In this document: one piece after another, positions 19,067 to 27,801 of the stretch
Layout: each line of letters begins with the position of its first letter
Numbering within the stretch: the first letter of the stretch is position 1
Assembly: GCF_026650985.1 (NCBI RefSeq)
Contig: NZ_CP086239.1
Location: 4,862,501-4,926,500, forward strand
Source of the DNA: Clostridium estertheticum
GTDB taxonomy: Bacteria > Bacillota > Clostridia > Clostridiales > Clostridiaceae
DNA: 64,000 nt
Reading direction: 5' to 3'
Position numbers and translations under genes: made by a program
Notes under the pieces: generated by a model
Told to the model about the DNA's origin: nothing
Seen by the model: only the letters and a program-made list of their open reading frames with translations
The model's database searches: none

Positions 19067-19746
19067 TGATTCAAATAACCGATCTATACAAGATTTATAC
19101 AATGGGAGAAAATAAGGTTACAGCACTCAATGGGATAAATTTAAATATAAAACAACATGAGTTTGTTTCTATAATAGGGCCTTCGGGCTCAGGGAAATCA
19201 ACCCTTATGAATATGATTGGATGCCTTGATGTTCCTACAAAAGGAAGCTATAAATTAGATGGTGAGGAGATAAGTAAATTAAAGGATGATAAACTAGCAG
19301 AAATAAGAAATTTTAAAATTGGTTTTATATTTCAAAGATTTAATCTACTTACAAAGCTTTCAGCACTCGAAAATGTCGAGCTTCCACTGGTTTATCAAGG
19401 GGTACACAGTAGGGAGTCTAGACATAGAGCTATAGATGCTTTGGATAAGGTTGGATTAAAAGAAAGAATGAACCATAAGCCAAGTGAACTTTCAGGAGGT
19501 CAACAGCAAAGAGTGGCTATTGCTAGAGCATTGGTTACAAGACCACCAGTATTACTTGCGGATGAACCCACTGGAGCACTGGATCGAAAAACAGGAATTG
19601 AAGTAATGGACATGCTGAAAGAACTTAACGCTAATGGAAATACAATAGTTCTAATAACTCATGATAATGATCTTGCAAAACAGGCAAAACGTATTATAAG
19701 AATTTCAGATGGGGAAATCACTCAGGACAATGAGGTGACACTATGA
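19066..19746 (+). CDS. MacB/YknY-type ABC exporter ATPase
   Basis: Classic ABC ATPase of 226 residues: Walker A GPSGSGKSTLMN, Q-loop FQRFNLL, signature LSGGQQQRVAIARAL, Walker B LLADEPTGALD and switch His in LITHD. It is closest in style to the LolD/MacB group that energises FtsX-like permeases. The start overlaps the fusion-protein stop by one base (TAATG) and its stop overlaps the permease start (ATGA), so the three are translationally coupled parts of one exporter. Confidence 0.93.
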   Translation: MIQITDLYKIYTMGENKVTALNGINLNIKQHEFVSIIGPSGSGKSTLMNMIGCLDVPTKGSYKLDGEEISKLKDDKLAEIRNFKIGFIFQRFNLLTKLSALENVELPLVYQGVHSRESRHRAIDALDKVGLKERMNHKPSELSGGQQQRVAIARALVTRPPVLLADEPTGALDRKTGIEVMDMLKELNANGNTIVLITHDNDLAKQAKRIIRISDGEITQDNEVTL

Positions 19747-20921
19747 AATTTATTCAAGCTTATAGAATGGCTATAAAAAGTATAGTATCTAATAAAGTAA
19801 GATCTTTCCTAACAATGCTTGGAGTTATAATTGGCGTTGGATCTGTAATTATTGCAGTAGGAGTTGCACAAGGAAGTAGCGCTAGTATAACAAACTCACT
19901 TTCAGGGCTCGGTTCAAATTTAGTAAATATTAGTATAATGGGAAGGGGTAGTAATAGAAATGTTACTTATGAGGAGCTTGCAAAGTTTCAAAAAGAAAAT
20001 AGTACTATAATTTCTAATATTGCTCCTCAAGCATCTGGTACTGGAATAGTGAAATCAGAGAATTTAAGCCGAAGTACTACAATACTTGGTACAAGTCCTG
20101 AGTATTCATCTATTAATAGTACTACAGTACAAGAGGGTAGATTTTTGATTCAATTGGATATTGACTATAACCAAAAAATAGCAGTTATAGGTACTGCTGT
20201 TGCGAATGATGTATTTAAAGGTCAAAGTCCAATTGGAAGGATTATGAAGATAATGGGACAGCAGTTTAAGGTAGTTGGAGTACTTACACAAACGGCAGAT
20301 GGAGCGGATTCATCTACTGATGATAGAGTAATTATACCTATAAGTGTTGCAACAAAACTAAACAAATCAGCTGTAATAAAAAGCTTTTCCGCTCAGGCAA
20401 CAAGCGCTGCTACCGTAGACCAATCAGTTACAATTTTAACTACATTTTTGACTAAAATTTATAAAAACAGCAATGCTTTTAGAGTTAGCAATATGGCAGC
20501 GATTTTATCTTCACTTAATTCAATTACAACAACACTTACAATAGTGCTTGCAGGTGTTGCAGGCATATCACTTGTAGTAGGTGGTGTAGGAATAATGAAC
20601 ATTATGCTTGTTTCGGTAACAGAGAGAACAAGAGAAATAGGAATTAGAAAAGCCATTGGAGCAAAAAAAGGAAATATACTTACACAGTTTATACTTGAAG
20701 CATTGATACTTACTGGCATGGGCGGAATTACTGGGATACTTATAGGGGTCTGTACTATACACTTTGTTATAGGTGGCCTTGGAATAGTTCCGGAAGTATA
20801 TTCAATGCCTTGGATTATTTTTTCATTTGGTTTTTCTTTGGCAATTGGACTTATATTTGGAACATACCCAGCAAACAAAGCAGCAAACTTAAACCCAATA
20901 GATGCACTAGCATTCGAATAA
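19743..20921 (+). CDS. MacB/YknZ-type ABC exporter permease
   Basis: The protein has one N-terminal membrane segment (KVRSFLTMLGVIIGVGSVI), an outer MacB-type domain of about 230 residues and three C-terminal FtsX membrane segments with the conserved TREIGIRKAIGA loop. Length (392 aa) is that of Gram-positive YknZ rather than the ATPase-fused MacB. With the two upstream genes it forms a mechanotransmission-type exporter, likely for a peptide, toxin or lipid-like compound. The next gene in the same direction is an SLH wall protein, separated by about 1.2 kb of non-coding repeats. Confidence 0.9.
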   Translation: MKFIQAYRMAIKSIVSNKVRSFLTMLGVIIGVGSVIIAVGVAQGSSASITNSLSGLGSNLVNISIMGRGSNRNVTYEELAKFQKENSTIISNIAPQASGTGIVKSENLSRSTTILGTSPEYSSINSTTVQEGRFLIQLDIDYNQKIAVIGTAVANDVFKGQSPIGRIMKIMGQQFKVVGVLTQTADGADSSTDDRVIIPISVATKLNKSAVIKSFSAQATSAATVDQSVTILTTFLTKIYKNSNAFRVSNMAAILSSLNSITTTLTIVLAGVAGISLVVGGVGIMNIMLVSVTERTREIGIRKAIGAKKGNILTQFILEALILTGMGGITGILIGVCTIHFVIGGLGIVPEVYSMPWIIFSFGFSLAIGLIFGTYPANKAANLNPIDALAFE

Positions 20922-20922
20922 C

Positions 20923-21338
20923 AGAAAGTGTATATTACTCGAATGCAATTCGCTTCGCTGAGTAATTCTAAACTGATTTTACTTAAAGATACTAAAAAGT
21001 ACAAACTCGCTAACGCTCAAACATGTACTTTTCTTAACGTATCTTACGTAAAATAAGTTAAGAATTACTAACACTTGTTCATATGCATTTTACGTAAGAT
21101 ACACTTTCTTATCGTGTTAAGGGCAAAGGAAAGAAATTATATGAAAATACTATAATTTCTAAATCAAATTTCAATAGTTTCTTCGTCTCGTATTGCAAGT
21201 CACTTCGGAGAAAATATATATTAATATGTATGTTAATAAATATAGAGTTAATTCGGAAACTAATTGTCAACGCAAAAAAGTTTCAAAAAAATGATTTAAA
21301 ACCGTAGGTTCATTAGAAGTGATCGTTTGTTGTTATTT
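20923..21338. repeat. Non-coding repeat element, copy A (about 416 bp)
   Basis: This copy is matched nearly base for base by 21381-21796, 458 bases further on. Its first part (20923-21109) is a foldback: the outer arm AGAAAGTGTAT (20923-20933) pairs with 21099-21109; a middle arm at 20961-20992 pairs imperfectly with 21039-21069; an inner AAAAGTACA (20995-21003) pairs with TGTACTTTT (21024-21032). A second hairpin is AGAAATTATA/TATAATTTCT (about 21131-21160). There is no coding frame of note and no transposase. It resembles a miniature foldback element or a structured RNA. Confidence 0.8.
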
Positions 21339-21380
21339 TAAATGTTAAAGTTACCAAAATGGGTATAGCGAAGCTATCTT

Positions 21381-21796
21381 AGAAAGTATATATTACTACA
21401 ACTGCAGTTCGCTTGCTGAGGAATTCTAAACTGATTTTACTTAAAGATACTAAAAAGTACAAACTCGCTAACGCTCAAACATGTACTTTTCTTAACGTAT
21501 CTTACGCAAAATAAGTTAAGAATTACTAACGCTAACTCAAATGCATTTTACGTAATATACACTTTCTTACCGTGTTAAGGGCAAAGGAAAGAAATTATAT
21601 GAAAACACTATAATTTCTAAATCGAATTTCAATGGTTTCTTCGTCTCGTATTGCAAGTCACTTCGGAGAAAATATATATTAATATGTATGTTAATATATA
21701 TAAAGTTAATTCGGAAACTAATTGTCAACGCAAAAAAGTTTCAAAAAAATGATTTAAAACCGTAGGTTCATTAGAATCGCTCATTTATTGTTATTT
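21381..21796. repeat. Non-coding repeat element, copy B (about 416 bp)
   Basis: A direct repeat of 20923-21338 with scattered substitutions, including the same foldback and hairpins. The first 20 bases differ most (ACTACAACTGC in place of ACTCGAATGC). The 42 bases between the copies hold a short hairpin (ATAGCGAAGCTAT). Confidence 0.8.
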
Positions 21797-21820
21797 GTAA
21801 AATTGTTATTTGTAAAATTG
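21791..21820. repeat. 15-bp exact tandem duplication
   Basis: TTATTTGTAAAATTG occurs twice in a row, overlapping the right edge of repeat copy B. Confidence 0.85.
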
Positions 21821-22116
21821 ATTTTTGCATTCAAGTGTATATTCGTATAATTGACAATAGTCCACTATGACCAACGATTTTCACTACGTGTATGAGATTA
21901 TTTCATGTTGTAATTATTTTATTCACACGACTTTGATCTAAATGGATGAAGAGAATTCTGATGTTTTTGTTCAATTTTAAAAAAATGTTTGGGATTCTGG
22001 GGGGAAGAGTAAAAATTATTGGTCCGGGATTTAGATATATGGGGACCTAAGGGTTTCCAAATTCACTAATATAATAAAAGGGGTATGAAAATATCCACTA
22101 CAGAAGGAGTGTAATA
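21821..22116 (+). other. Non-coding leader of the first SLH gene
   Basis: There is no gene here. The stretch 21997-22060 is unusually G-rich for this genome and contains a possible hairpin GGTCC (22021-22025) with GGACC (22043-22047). TATAAT at 22070-22075 could be a -10 box, but no good -35 is visible. GAAGGAG is the ribosome binding site of the SLH gene. Confidence 0.4.
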
Positions 22117-24315
22117 ATGAAATTTAAAAGGGCTACGATGAGTGTTTTTTTAATATTTACTTTTTTTATAAGTACAATTAGTTCGAATTTTGTCTCGGCT
22201 GTGACTGTTGCTGATTATTCAGGGGGGGTTGCTAGGATGAAGCAACTTGGGATTGTGAATGCAGCGGTAGTTTCTAATGCTATGACTAGGGGGCAATTTG
22301 CTAAATCTGTAGTTATAGCTGCTGATTTAGAGGATGGAGCCTTAGGAATGAGAGGGGCTACTATATTCCCGGATATTACATCGGATAGTGAAATGAGCGG
22401 TTATGTAAATATACTTTTGAATAAGGGATTAATAAGTGGAATGGCAGATGGAAACTTCCATCCTGAAATTGCAATTACTTATCAAGAAATTTGTACTGTT
22501 ATTGTAAAGTTACTTGGATATGTTGATGGTGATTTGGTAGGAACGTATCCATCGAACTATATAAGTAAGGCAAAAACATTAGGAATAACTGACGATCTAA
22601 GTTATCAAAAGGGAGATAGAGTTACTTATAGGGCAGTAGCTGTAATGTTTGACAGGCTCCTTGACACTAATATAAAGGCTGCTATTGGATCAGCTACAAC
22701 AGCTGTAACTTATTCTGATTCGATAAAATTATATTCTGATTGTATTGTACAAGATAATTCAGAATCCTATGACAAGTTAGCAAAAAATGAAGTGCTAACA
22801 GATAAAGGTGTATTTTCTGTTCCGGCTAATGTAGCAAAACTTCAGGTTGGAGCAACTTATAGGATTAAGTTAGAAAATGGGGGAATTACAAAAGTTTATG
22901 GTAAGGTAAGAGAGCCAGTAAGCATTACTGCAAACACTATAGTGGGTAATGTTGTTAATTATGATGAAGATGGAACTACAAAAAGTATGATTCTACCATC
23001 TAGTATTATTTATTATTACCATGGTGTAAAGGAAGCTTATACAAGTGTAAGTAGTCTTTTAAAAGCTAATTCTTCAATAGTATTTGATTATAATACTAAA
23101 GTCTCATCTAGTTATGCTGTAATAATTGATCCTATATATAGTGACCCAGAGCTTGCATCAAATATTGATGTTAACTCTGATACATTAGGAAATATAGTAT
23201 TTAATGAGAATACAAAGATTATAAAAAATGGTCAAGCTATTTTAAAAAGCGATATTAAAGAGACAGATGTAGTTTATAGTGTTACAGATTTAAATGGCGG
23301 TAATAAGTATATACTTGCTGTTGAAAATTATGTTGAGGGATACATTACAGATATTCCTGCTGATTCAAATAGTTTATATGATATTCAAATAGATAAGGTG
23401 AATTACAATTATAGTGATGATATGGATATTACGAAACTTGCCTCGTTTAAAGATGGCGATTTGGTCCGGTTAGTGCGAGATAAGGATGATAAATTATTAG
23501 ATATAAAAAATATAGAAAATAAGACTGGAACACTCGCAGAATATATAATACTTGGAACCTCGGCTACAAGTGATGATTTATCAAATAATGAAATTCTTAC
23601 TGATAAAGGAACTTTTACGTGTCTTAGTGGGGTAACTTCTCCTGAGGTAGGTGCAAAGTACAAGTTGTATGTTGACGGTACTGTAATTACAAAAATTGAT
23701 AAAAAAGAAAATACCACAGAAAATTATGCTGTTACTGAGAAAGTAGGAACAGATATGAAGTGGGAAAACGATAAGGATTCAACTAGTAACATGAAGTTAC
23801 CTAAGGCTACTGTGTATTATCATAATGGAGAAAAGGTTAATTATAATGTTGCAGTTACTGGTATCAATCTTTATTCTTCAATAATGTTATCTAAAAACAG
23901 TGCCAATAATGGATATGAATATGCTGTTATTATTGATCCTGTCTTTAGTATACCAAAAGTTTATAGAAGTGGTGATACATCATTCTTAAAGGAAATGGAT
24001 GATAGTGAATATTCATTTGTTTATAGTAATGAAATGTACACTGAGAATACACTTAGTGTGAATTATAATGATGTAGTTTATTTTGTATCAGATATTTGGA
24101 ACAAAAACCGTTATATTTATGCTAGTAGAAAAAGCGCATTTGGAGATATTGATGCTTTTACACCAAATAAAATAAATGCAACTAGTATAAAAATTAATGG
24201 TACTACTTATGAGATTGGCAAATATTTTGATAAAAACAAACTTGAAAAATATTATTCTGGTAATTTCATTAAAGTTATTCTAGGAGAAGATGGTAGCATA
24301 GTTGATATTTATTAA
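22117..24315 (+). CDS. SLH-domain wall protein A (732 aa)
   Basis: The signal peptide ends near VSA (residues 26-28). Residues about 33-190 make up three SLH repeats. The middle one is clearest (IFPDITSDSEMSGYVNILLNKG, then GMADGNFHP), but the TRAE wall-binding motif is replaced by TYQE. The remaining 540 residues fall into two related blocks, each with a LPS/LPK..YYYHG motif, an AVIIDPIYS or AVIIDPVFS motif and VVYSVTD or VVYFVSD. SLH domains usually bind pyruvylated wall polymers, so it should sit in the S-layer or wall. It follows the ABC exporter genes. Two paralogues (34221-36440, 43045-45264) follow RND exporters. Confidence 0.88.
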   Translation: MKFKRATMSVFLIFTFFISTISSNFVSAVTVADYSGGVARMKQLGIVNAAVVSNAMTRGQFAKSVVIAADLEDGALGMRGATIFPDITSDSEMSGYVNILLNKGLISGMADGNFHPEIAITYQEICTVIVKLLGYVDGDLVGTYPSNYISKAKTLGITDDLSYQKGDRVTYRAVAVMFDRLLDTNIKAAIGSATTAVTYSDSIKLYSDCIVQDNSESYDKLAKNEVLTDKGVFSVPANVAKLQVGATYRIKLENGGITKVYGKVREPVSITANTIVGNVVNYDEDGTTKSMILPSSIIYYYHGVKEAYTSVSSLLKANSSIVFDYNTKVSSSYAVIIDPIYSDPELASNIDVNSDTLGNIVFNENTKIIKNGQAILKSDIKETDVVYSVTDLNGGNKYILAVENYVEGYITDIPADSNSLYDIQIDKVNYNYSDDMDITKLASFKDGDLVRLVRDKDDKLLDIKNIENKTGTLAEYIILGTSATSDDLSNNEILTDKGTFTCLSGVTSPEVGAKYKLYVDGTVITKIDKKENTTENYAVTEKVGTDMKWENDKDSTSNMKLPKATVYYHNGEKVNYNVAVTGINLYSSIMLSKNSANNGYEYAVIIDPVFSIPKVYRSGDTSFLKEMDDSEYSFVYSNEMYTENTLSVNYNDVVYFVSDIWNKNRYIYASRKSAFGDIDAFTPNKINATSIKINGTTYEIGKYFDKNKLEKYYSGNFIKVILGEDGSIVDIY

Positions 24316-24349
24316 AAATTAATACTAATTATTTTATGATAAAAATATA

Positions 24350-24382
24350 GGAGACAACCGCAAAAAAATGCGATTGCCTTCT
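24350..24382 (+). terminator. Terminator of SLH gene A
   Basis: GGAGACAACCGCA and TGCGATTGCCTTCT form an imperfect stem around an A-rich loop, directly after the SLH gene. Confidence 0.6.
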
Positions 24383-24432
24383 TATTGATTATAACTAAAG
24401 AAATCTAAAACAGATGATGGAGGCAAAATAGT

Positions 24433-25680
24433 ATGAATAAAAAAATTATAAGGTCACTTTTTGCAACAATAATTATAGCGGGATCAACATATATTACGAC
24501 TTTTGGTGCGATGGCAAGTGGCACCGTTGTAATAGGAAATCAAGCTATAAGTTTAGATTATGCTAATGATGTAGCGAATTTTACTGAAATTAGTAATGAC
24601 ATAGTTTCCGGTGGATTAATTTATGTTAAAAATTTTGAGGGAAAGTGGATAGATAATATTACAGGAAAAACTGTAAATGCAAGTGTTATACCAGCTGTAG
24701 CTTATAAGGGTAATAATAAAGTAGTTAATTATGATGCGCAGGATAAAAGTATAGATGATACTACGCAGGTAGCTGTAACAGGTGAATTAACTGCTAAACA
24801 AATTATAAATAAATATGGGAATGCAGTTGTTTATGTTGAAGTAAGTGATAAAAATCATAATTCTATTGCTAGTGGTAGTGGATTTATAGTAAAGTCTACT
24901 GGCGTTATTGTTACTAATTTTCATGTTATTAAAGGATCATCATATGCAAGTGTTACACTTCAAAATGGTACAAAATATGATGTTAAAAGTGTTTTAAATT
25001 ATAATGAAAAACAAGATATAGCGGTACTACAATTATCAAATGCTACGAATTTAAGTACCGTTACTTTAGGGGTTAGTGACAATGTAGAAGTAGGCGATAA
25101 TGTAGCTGCAATTGGAAGCCCACAGGGTTATACTAATACTTTAAGTACAGGGATTGTAAGCGGAATTAATAGAAAAAATGAAAGAGGGAACGATATTCAA
25201 ACTACGGCAAGTATCACTTATGGATCAAGTGGCGGACCATTATTTGATATGTTAGGGAATGTAATAGGAATAACTTATTCAGGATTTGATTCAGCAGGAG
25301 ATATAGGGTTTGTAATACCTATTAATGAAGTAAAACCATTTTTAGCGACCAGTAATGAAAAAACACTTTTACAAATTAATAGTACAACAAGTAACATGGC
25401 CAATTTTCTTCCATTATTGGCTGATGTACCACAACCTACAGGACTAAAATATGATAATTATGTAGTTAGTAGCGATGAAGATTATGTTGAATATTTTTAT
25501 GCTATAAGTAATCCTGAATATACAGATTATGTTAAAACATTAAATTCTTATGGGTGGAAAGAGTATAAAACAGTTTATGATGATGACAATAATCCTATTT
25601 CATATTTTATGAAAGGAGATAATACTATAGGTATAGGATGGATTGGAGCAAATAGAACAATACTCGGAGCTATTCATTAG
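24433..25680 (+). CDS. Secreted trypsin-like (HtrA-type) serine protease with N-terminal module
   Basis: A signal peptide (residues 1-26) is followed by the module shared with the proteins at 6695 and 49518 (SGTVVIGNQAISLDYAND, IYVKNF, IPAVAYK; 28-105). A trypsin-fold protease spans about 118-305 with catalytic His164 (VTNFHVI), Asp195 (EKQDIAVL) and Ser266 (YGSSGGPLFD), an HtrA-like arrangement. There is no PDZ domain. The last 100 residues form a small domain (DYVKTLNSYGW) resembling that of the lipoprotein at 4213-4629. It should cleave proteins outside the cell, perhaps in the wall. It has a GGAGG binding site and its own terminator. Confidence 0.87.
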   Translation: MNKKIIRSLFATIIIAGSTYITTFGAMASGTVVIGNQAISLDYANDVANFTEISNDIVSGGLIYVKNFEGKWIDNITGKTVNASVIPAVAYKGNNKVVNYDAQDKSIDDTTQVAVTGELTAKQIINKYGNAVVYVEVSDKNHNSIASGSGFIVKSTGVIVTNFHVIKGSSYASVTLQNGTKYDVKSVLNYNEKQDIAVLQLSNATNLSTVTLGVSDNVEVGDNVAAIGSPQGYTNTLSTGIVSGINRKNERGNDIQTTASITYGSSGGPLFDMLGNVIGITYSGFDSAGDIGFVIPINEVKPFLATSNEKTLLQINSTTSNMANFLPLLADVPQPTGLKYDNYVVSSDEDYVEYFYAISNPEYTDYVKTLNSYGWKEYKTVYDDDNNPISYFMKGDNTIGIGWIGANRTILGAIH

Positions 25681-25696
25681 GTAATACTTACAATAA

Positions 25697-25739
25697 AAAC
25701 AAAAAGGAAACCTTTTAAATAAAGGTTTCCTTTTTGTTT
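25697..25739. terminator. Bidirectional terminator with 19-bp stem
   Basis: A perfect 19-bp stem (25697-25715 with 25721-25739) and a 5-base loop, between convergent genes. Confidence 0.9.
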
Positions 25740-25765
25740 ATCTTAAATTTATGGTTAGTGTTCAT

Positions 25766-27034
25766 CTACAATGGGACTGATTCCATATACAATCTTACAG
25801 ATTTTTTATAAGCATATATATTGAAAAAATAAGATGTTCCAATAATAAATTCATTAAAATTAACATGCTGAATATGCATAGTTAATACTAATATGATGCT
25901 TGTAATTGCACAAAGTGTACAGGGAAGGAAAAATAAGCTTCTAAGTCTATATATAATCAATAAATTAAATTCCTCTTTTGTTATACCAATCATATATAAT
26001 TGTTTAAAATAATTATTAATATTAACCAACGCCATTTGAAATTTAAAATAAGTTATACTAGAGGATATAGTGAAAAACAATAAATTTATTAAAAATGTTA
26101 TAAGTCTTAATACTTTTAGTTCATAAATAGATATTACGGAATATTCACAAATTAAATTAAAATTTATAAACAAAAAACTAACGCAGGCTAATATAAATAT
26201 GAATACCTTATCTTTTTCAATATTTGTGGCAGATTGTTTTATAAGTAAAAAAATGTTTTTGTTAAAATAATGTCCTCTATTTATTGCTAAAGGTATAAGC
26301 TTACTACCGTAGAAAACCAATCCATAAATCATCAAAATACAATCTATCCAAGTATAAAGGTAAAAACTATTACCCCCAATTCGTAATTGGTATATCATAC
26401 AACAAACATCTGTTATAATAAAAAACAGATATATAATTAGTTTAATTTTTTTTCCTATTATTTTTTTAGATTTTCTTACTATGAAATTATTAATAGTATG
26501 CATATTTTTTAATAGGTGTGTTGTTCTTAAAGTTATAATAACGTAGATAATCATAAAAAACTCAAAAGTGGACATATAGTTTACTGAACTTAGGGAAACC
26601 CTTAAATTTGGAAAATTTAGGTAATTAACAACTAAAAGAAAAAAGAACTTTGAGAATATTGTTCCTAAAAGGATTCCCAGGGTCATACATACAAACATCA
26701 AAATTAGATTTTCAAATAATAAACATAATGCTAGTTCATTTTTGGTCGTTCCAATAAGTAACATTATTTTGAACTCTGTTCTTCTTACTTTTATATAAGA
26801 AGTATATGAGTAGATAGTAAAAAAGCTTAATAACATTATAATATTACCCAGGGAGGCCGTAAATATAATACTATTCAATACACGTGGTCTTGAAATTAAT
26901 ACAGCTCCATTATTATAAATTAAGGTTGTATATAAAAATATTAGCGTACCAGAGATTATGCAAGTAATTAAAAAAGGTATCTGTTTTCGTATATTTCTTT
27001 TTAAGGAGTTGTTAGCCATGATAAAATAATTCAT
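25766..27034 (-). CDS. BceB-like FtsX-type permease, compact form
   Basis: The ATG overlaps the stop of the ATPase gene by one base (TAATG). The protein has about ten hydrophobic segments. The first block (to about residue 150) carries an FtsX-like region with RRTEFKIMLLIGTTKNEL, typical of BceB/YxdM/VraG permeases. Those relatives have about 620-660 residues, with an outer domain of some 200 residues in the middle. This protein has only 422 and no such domain is visible. It is the membrane part of an ABC module with the ATPase upstream, likely for peptide-antibiotic sensing or resistance, but the missing domain makes its substrate uncertain. Confidence 0.75.
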   Translation of the reverse strand: MNYFIMANNSLKRNIRKQIPFLITCIISGTLIFLYTTLIYNNGAVLISRPRVLNSIIFTASLGNIIMLLSFFTIYSYTSYIKVRRTEFKIMLLIGTTKNELALCLLFENLILMFVCMTLGILLGTIFSKFFFLLVVNYLNFPNLRVSLSSVNYMSTFEFFMIIYVIITLRTTHLLKNMHTINNFIVRKSKKIIGKKIKLIIYLFFIITDVCCMIYQLRIGGNSFYLYTWIDCILMIYGLVFYGSKLIPLAINRGHYFNKNIFLLIKQSATNIEKDKVFIFILACVSFLFINFNLICEYSVISIYELKVLRLITFLINLLFFTISSSITYFKFQMALVNINNYFKQLYMIGITKEEFNLLIIYRLRSLFFLPCTLCAITSIILVLTMHIQHVNFNEFIIGTSYFFNIYAYKKSVRLYMESVPL

Positions 27035-27789
27035 TAGTCATCGCCACCCATAATAACAAGACAATCTAATATTTTGTTATTAAATCGCTTATCCTCCTCC
27101 TTTTTATAGATATCTGCAAAAATATTCCCATCTTTTATAAAAATTACTCTTGAACAATAACTTGCTGTAAGCGAATCGTGAGTGGCAAGCAAAAGCGTAA
27201 CTTTTCTTTCACTATTTATAAGTTTCATATAATTCATGAATTTTTTTGCTGCTTTTGAGTCCAGATTTCCAGTTGGCTCGTCCGCAAATATTATTCTTGG
27301 ATTGGTAGCTAAGGCTCGGCATGAAGCAGCTCTCTGCTTTTGACCCTGTGAAACATTTCTAGGATATTTATCTTTAATATCATATATATTCATAAGTTTA
27401 AAAAGATCATCCACCTCTTTATCAATACTTATTTGTTTTTTTCCTTGCATTAAAAGAGGAAGTACTGCATTCTCTTTCAAGGTAAGATCTTCTAAAAGAT
27501 TAAAGTCTTGAAATATCATTCCTAATTTTTCTCTTCTGAAAATAGCTCTTTTATTATCATTTAAATTTGTTACATTAACTCCCATTATCTCAACTTCCCC
27601 GGTGGTAGGTTTATCTATGCCGCTAAATATATTTAATAAAGTTGTTTTTCCGCTGCCAGAGGAGCCCATTATCGCAGCAAATTCACCTTCATGTATTTCT
27701 ATATCTAGTCCATTAAGTACATTATGTGAGTTATCGTCAAATTCGCTACTATAGGTTTTAACTATATTAATCCCCTTTAAGATTTCCAT
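27034..27789 (-). CDS. BceA-like ABC transporter ATPase
   Basis: Walker A GSSGSGKTTLLN, Q-loop FQDFNLL, Walker B IIFADEPTGNLD and switch His in LATHD are all present. The signature is VSQGQKQRAASCRAL rather than LSGGQQQR, an unusual change in a normally invariant motif. A GAGGTGA binding site precedes the ATG. It is the third gene of an RR-HK-ATPase-permease operon and should energise the permease encoded next. Confidence 0.88.
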   Translation of the reverse strand: MEILKGINIVKTYSSEFDDNSHNVLNGLDIEIHEGEFAAIMGSSGSGKTTLLNIFSGIDKPTTGEVEIMGVNVTNLNDNKRAIFRREKLGMIFQDFNLLEDLTLKENAVLPLLMQGKKQISIDKEVDDLFKLMNIYDIKDKYPRNVSQGQKQRAASCRALATNPRIIFADEPTGNLDSKAAKKFMNYMKLINSERKVTLLLATHDSLTASYCSRVIFIKDGNIFADIYKKEEDKRFNNKILDCLVIMGGDD

Positions 27790-27801
27790 TTAATCACCTC
27801 T

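Noticed and set aside
20459-21004. 181-residue minus-strand frame at the end of the ABC permease
   Set aside because: Most of it is antisense to the FtsX domain; it has no ribosome binding site and extends into the repeat by chance.
20923-21796. CRISPR array
   Set aside because: There are only two copies of a 416-bp unit and no short regular repeats with spacers.
20923-21796. Insertion sequence
   Set aside because: No transposase frame or fragment is present on either strand of the repeats.
21871-21950. 25-codon frame beginning near TATGACC
   Set aside because: No ribosome binding site and no recognisable product.
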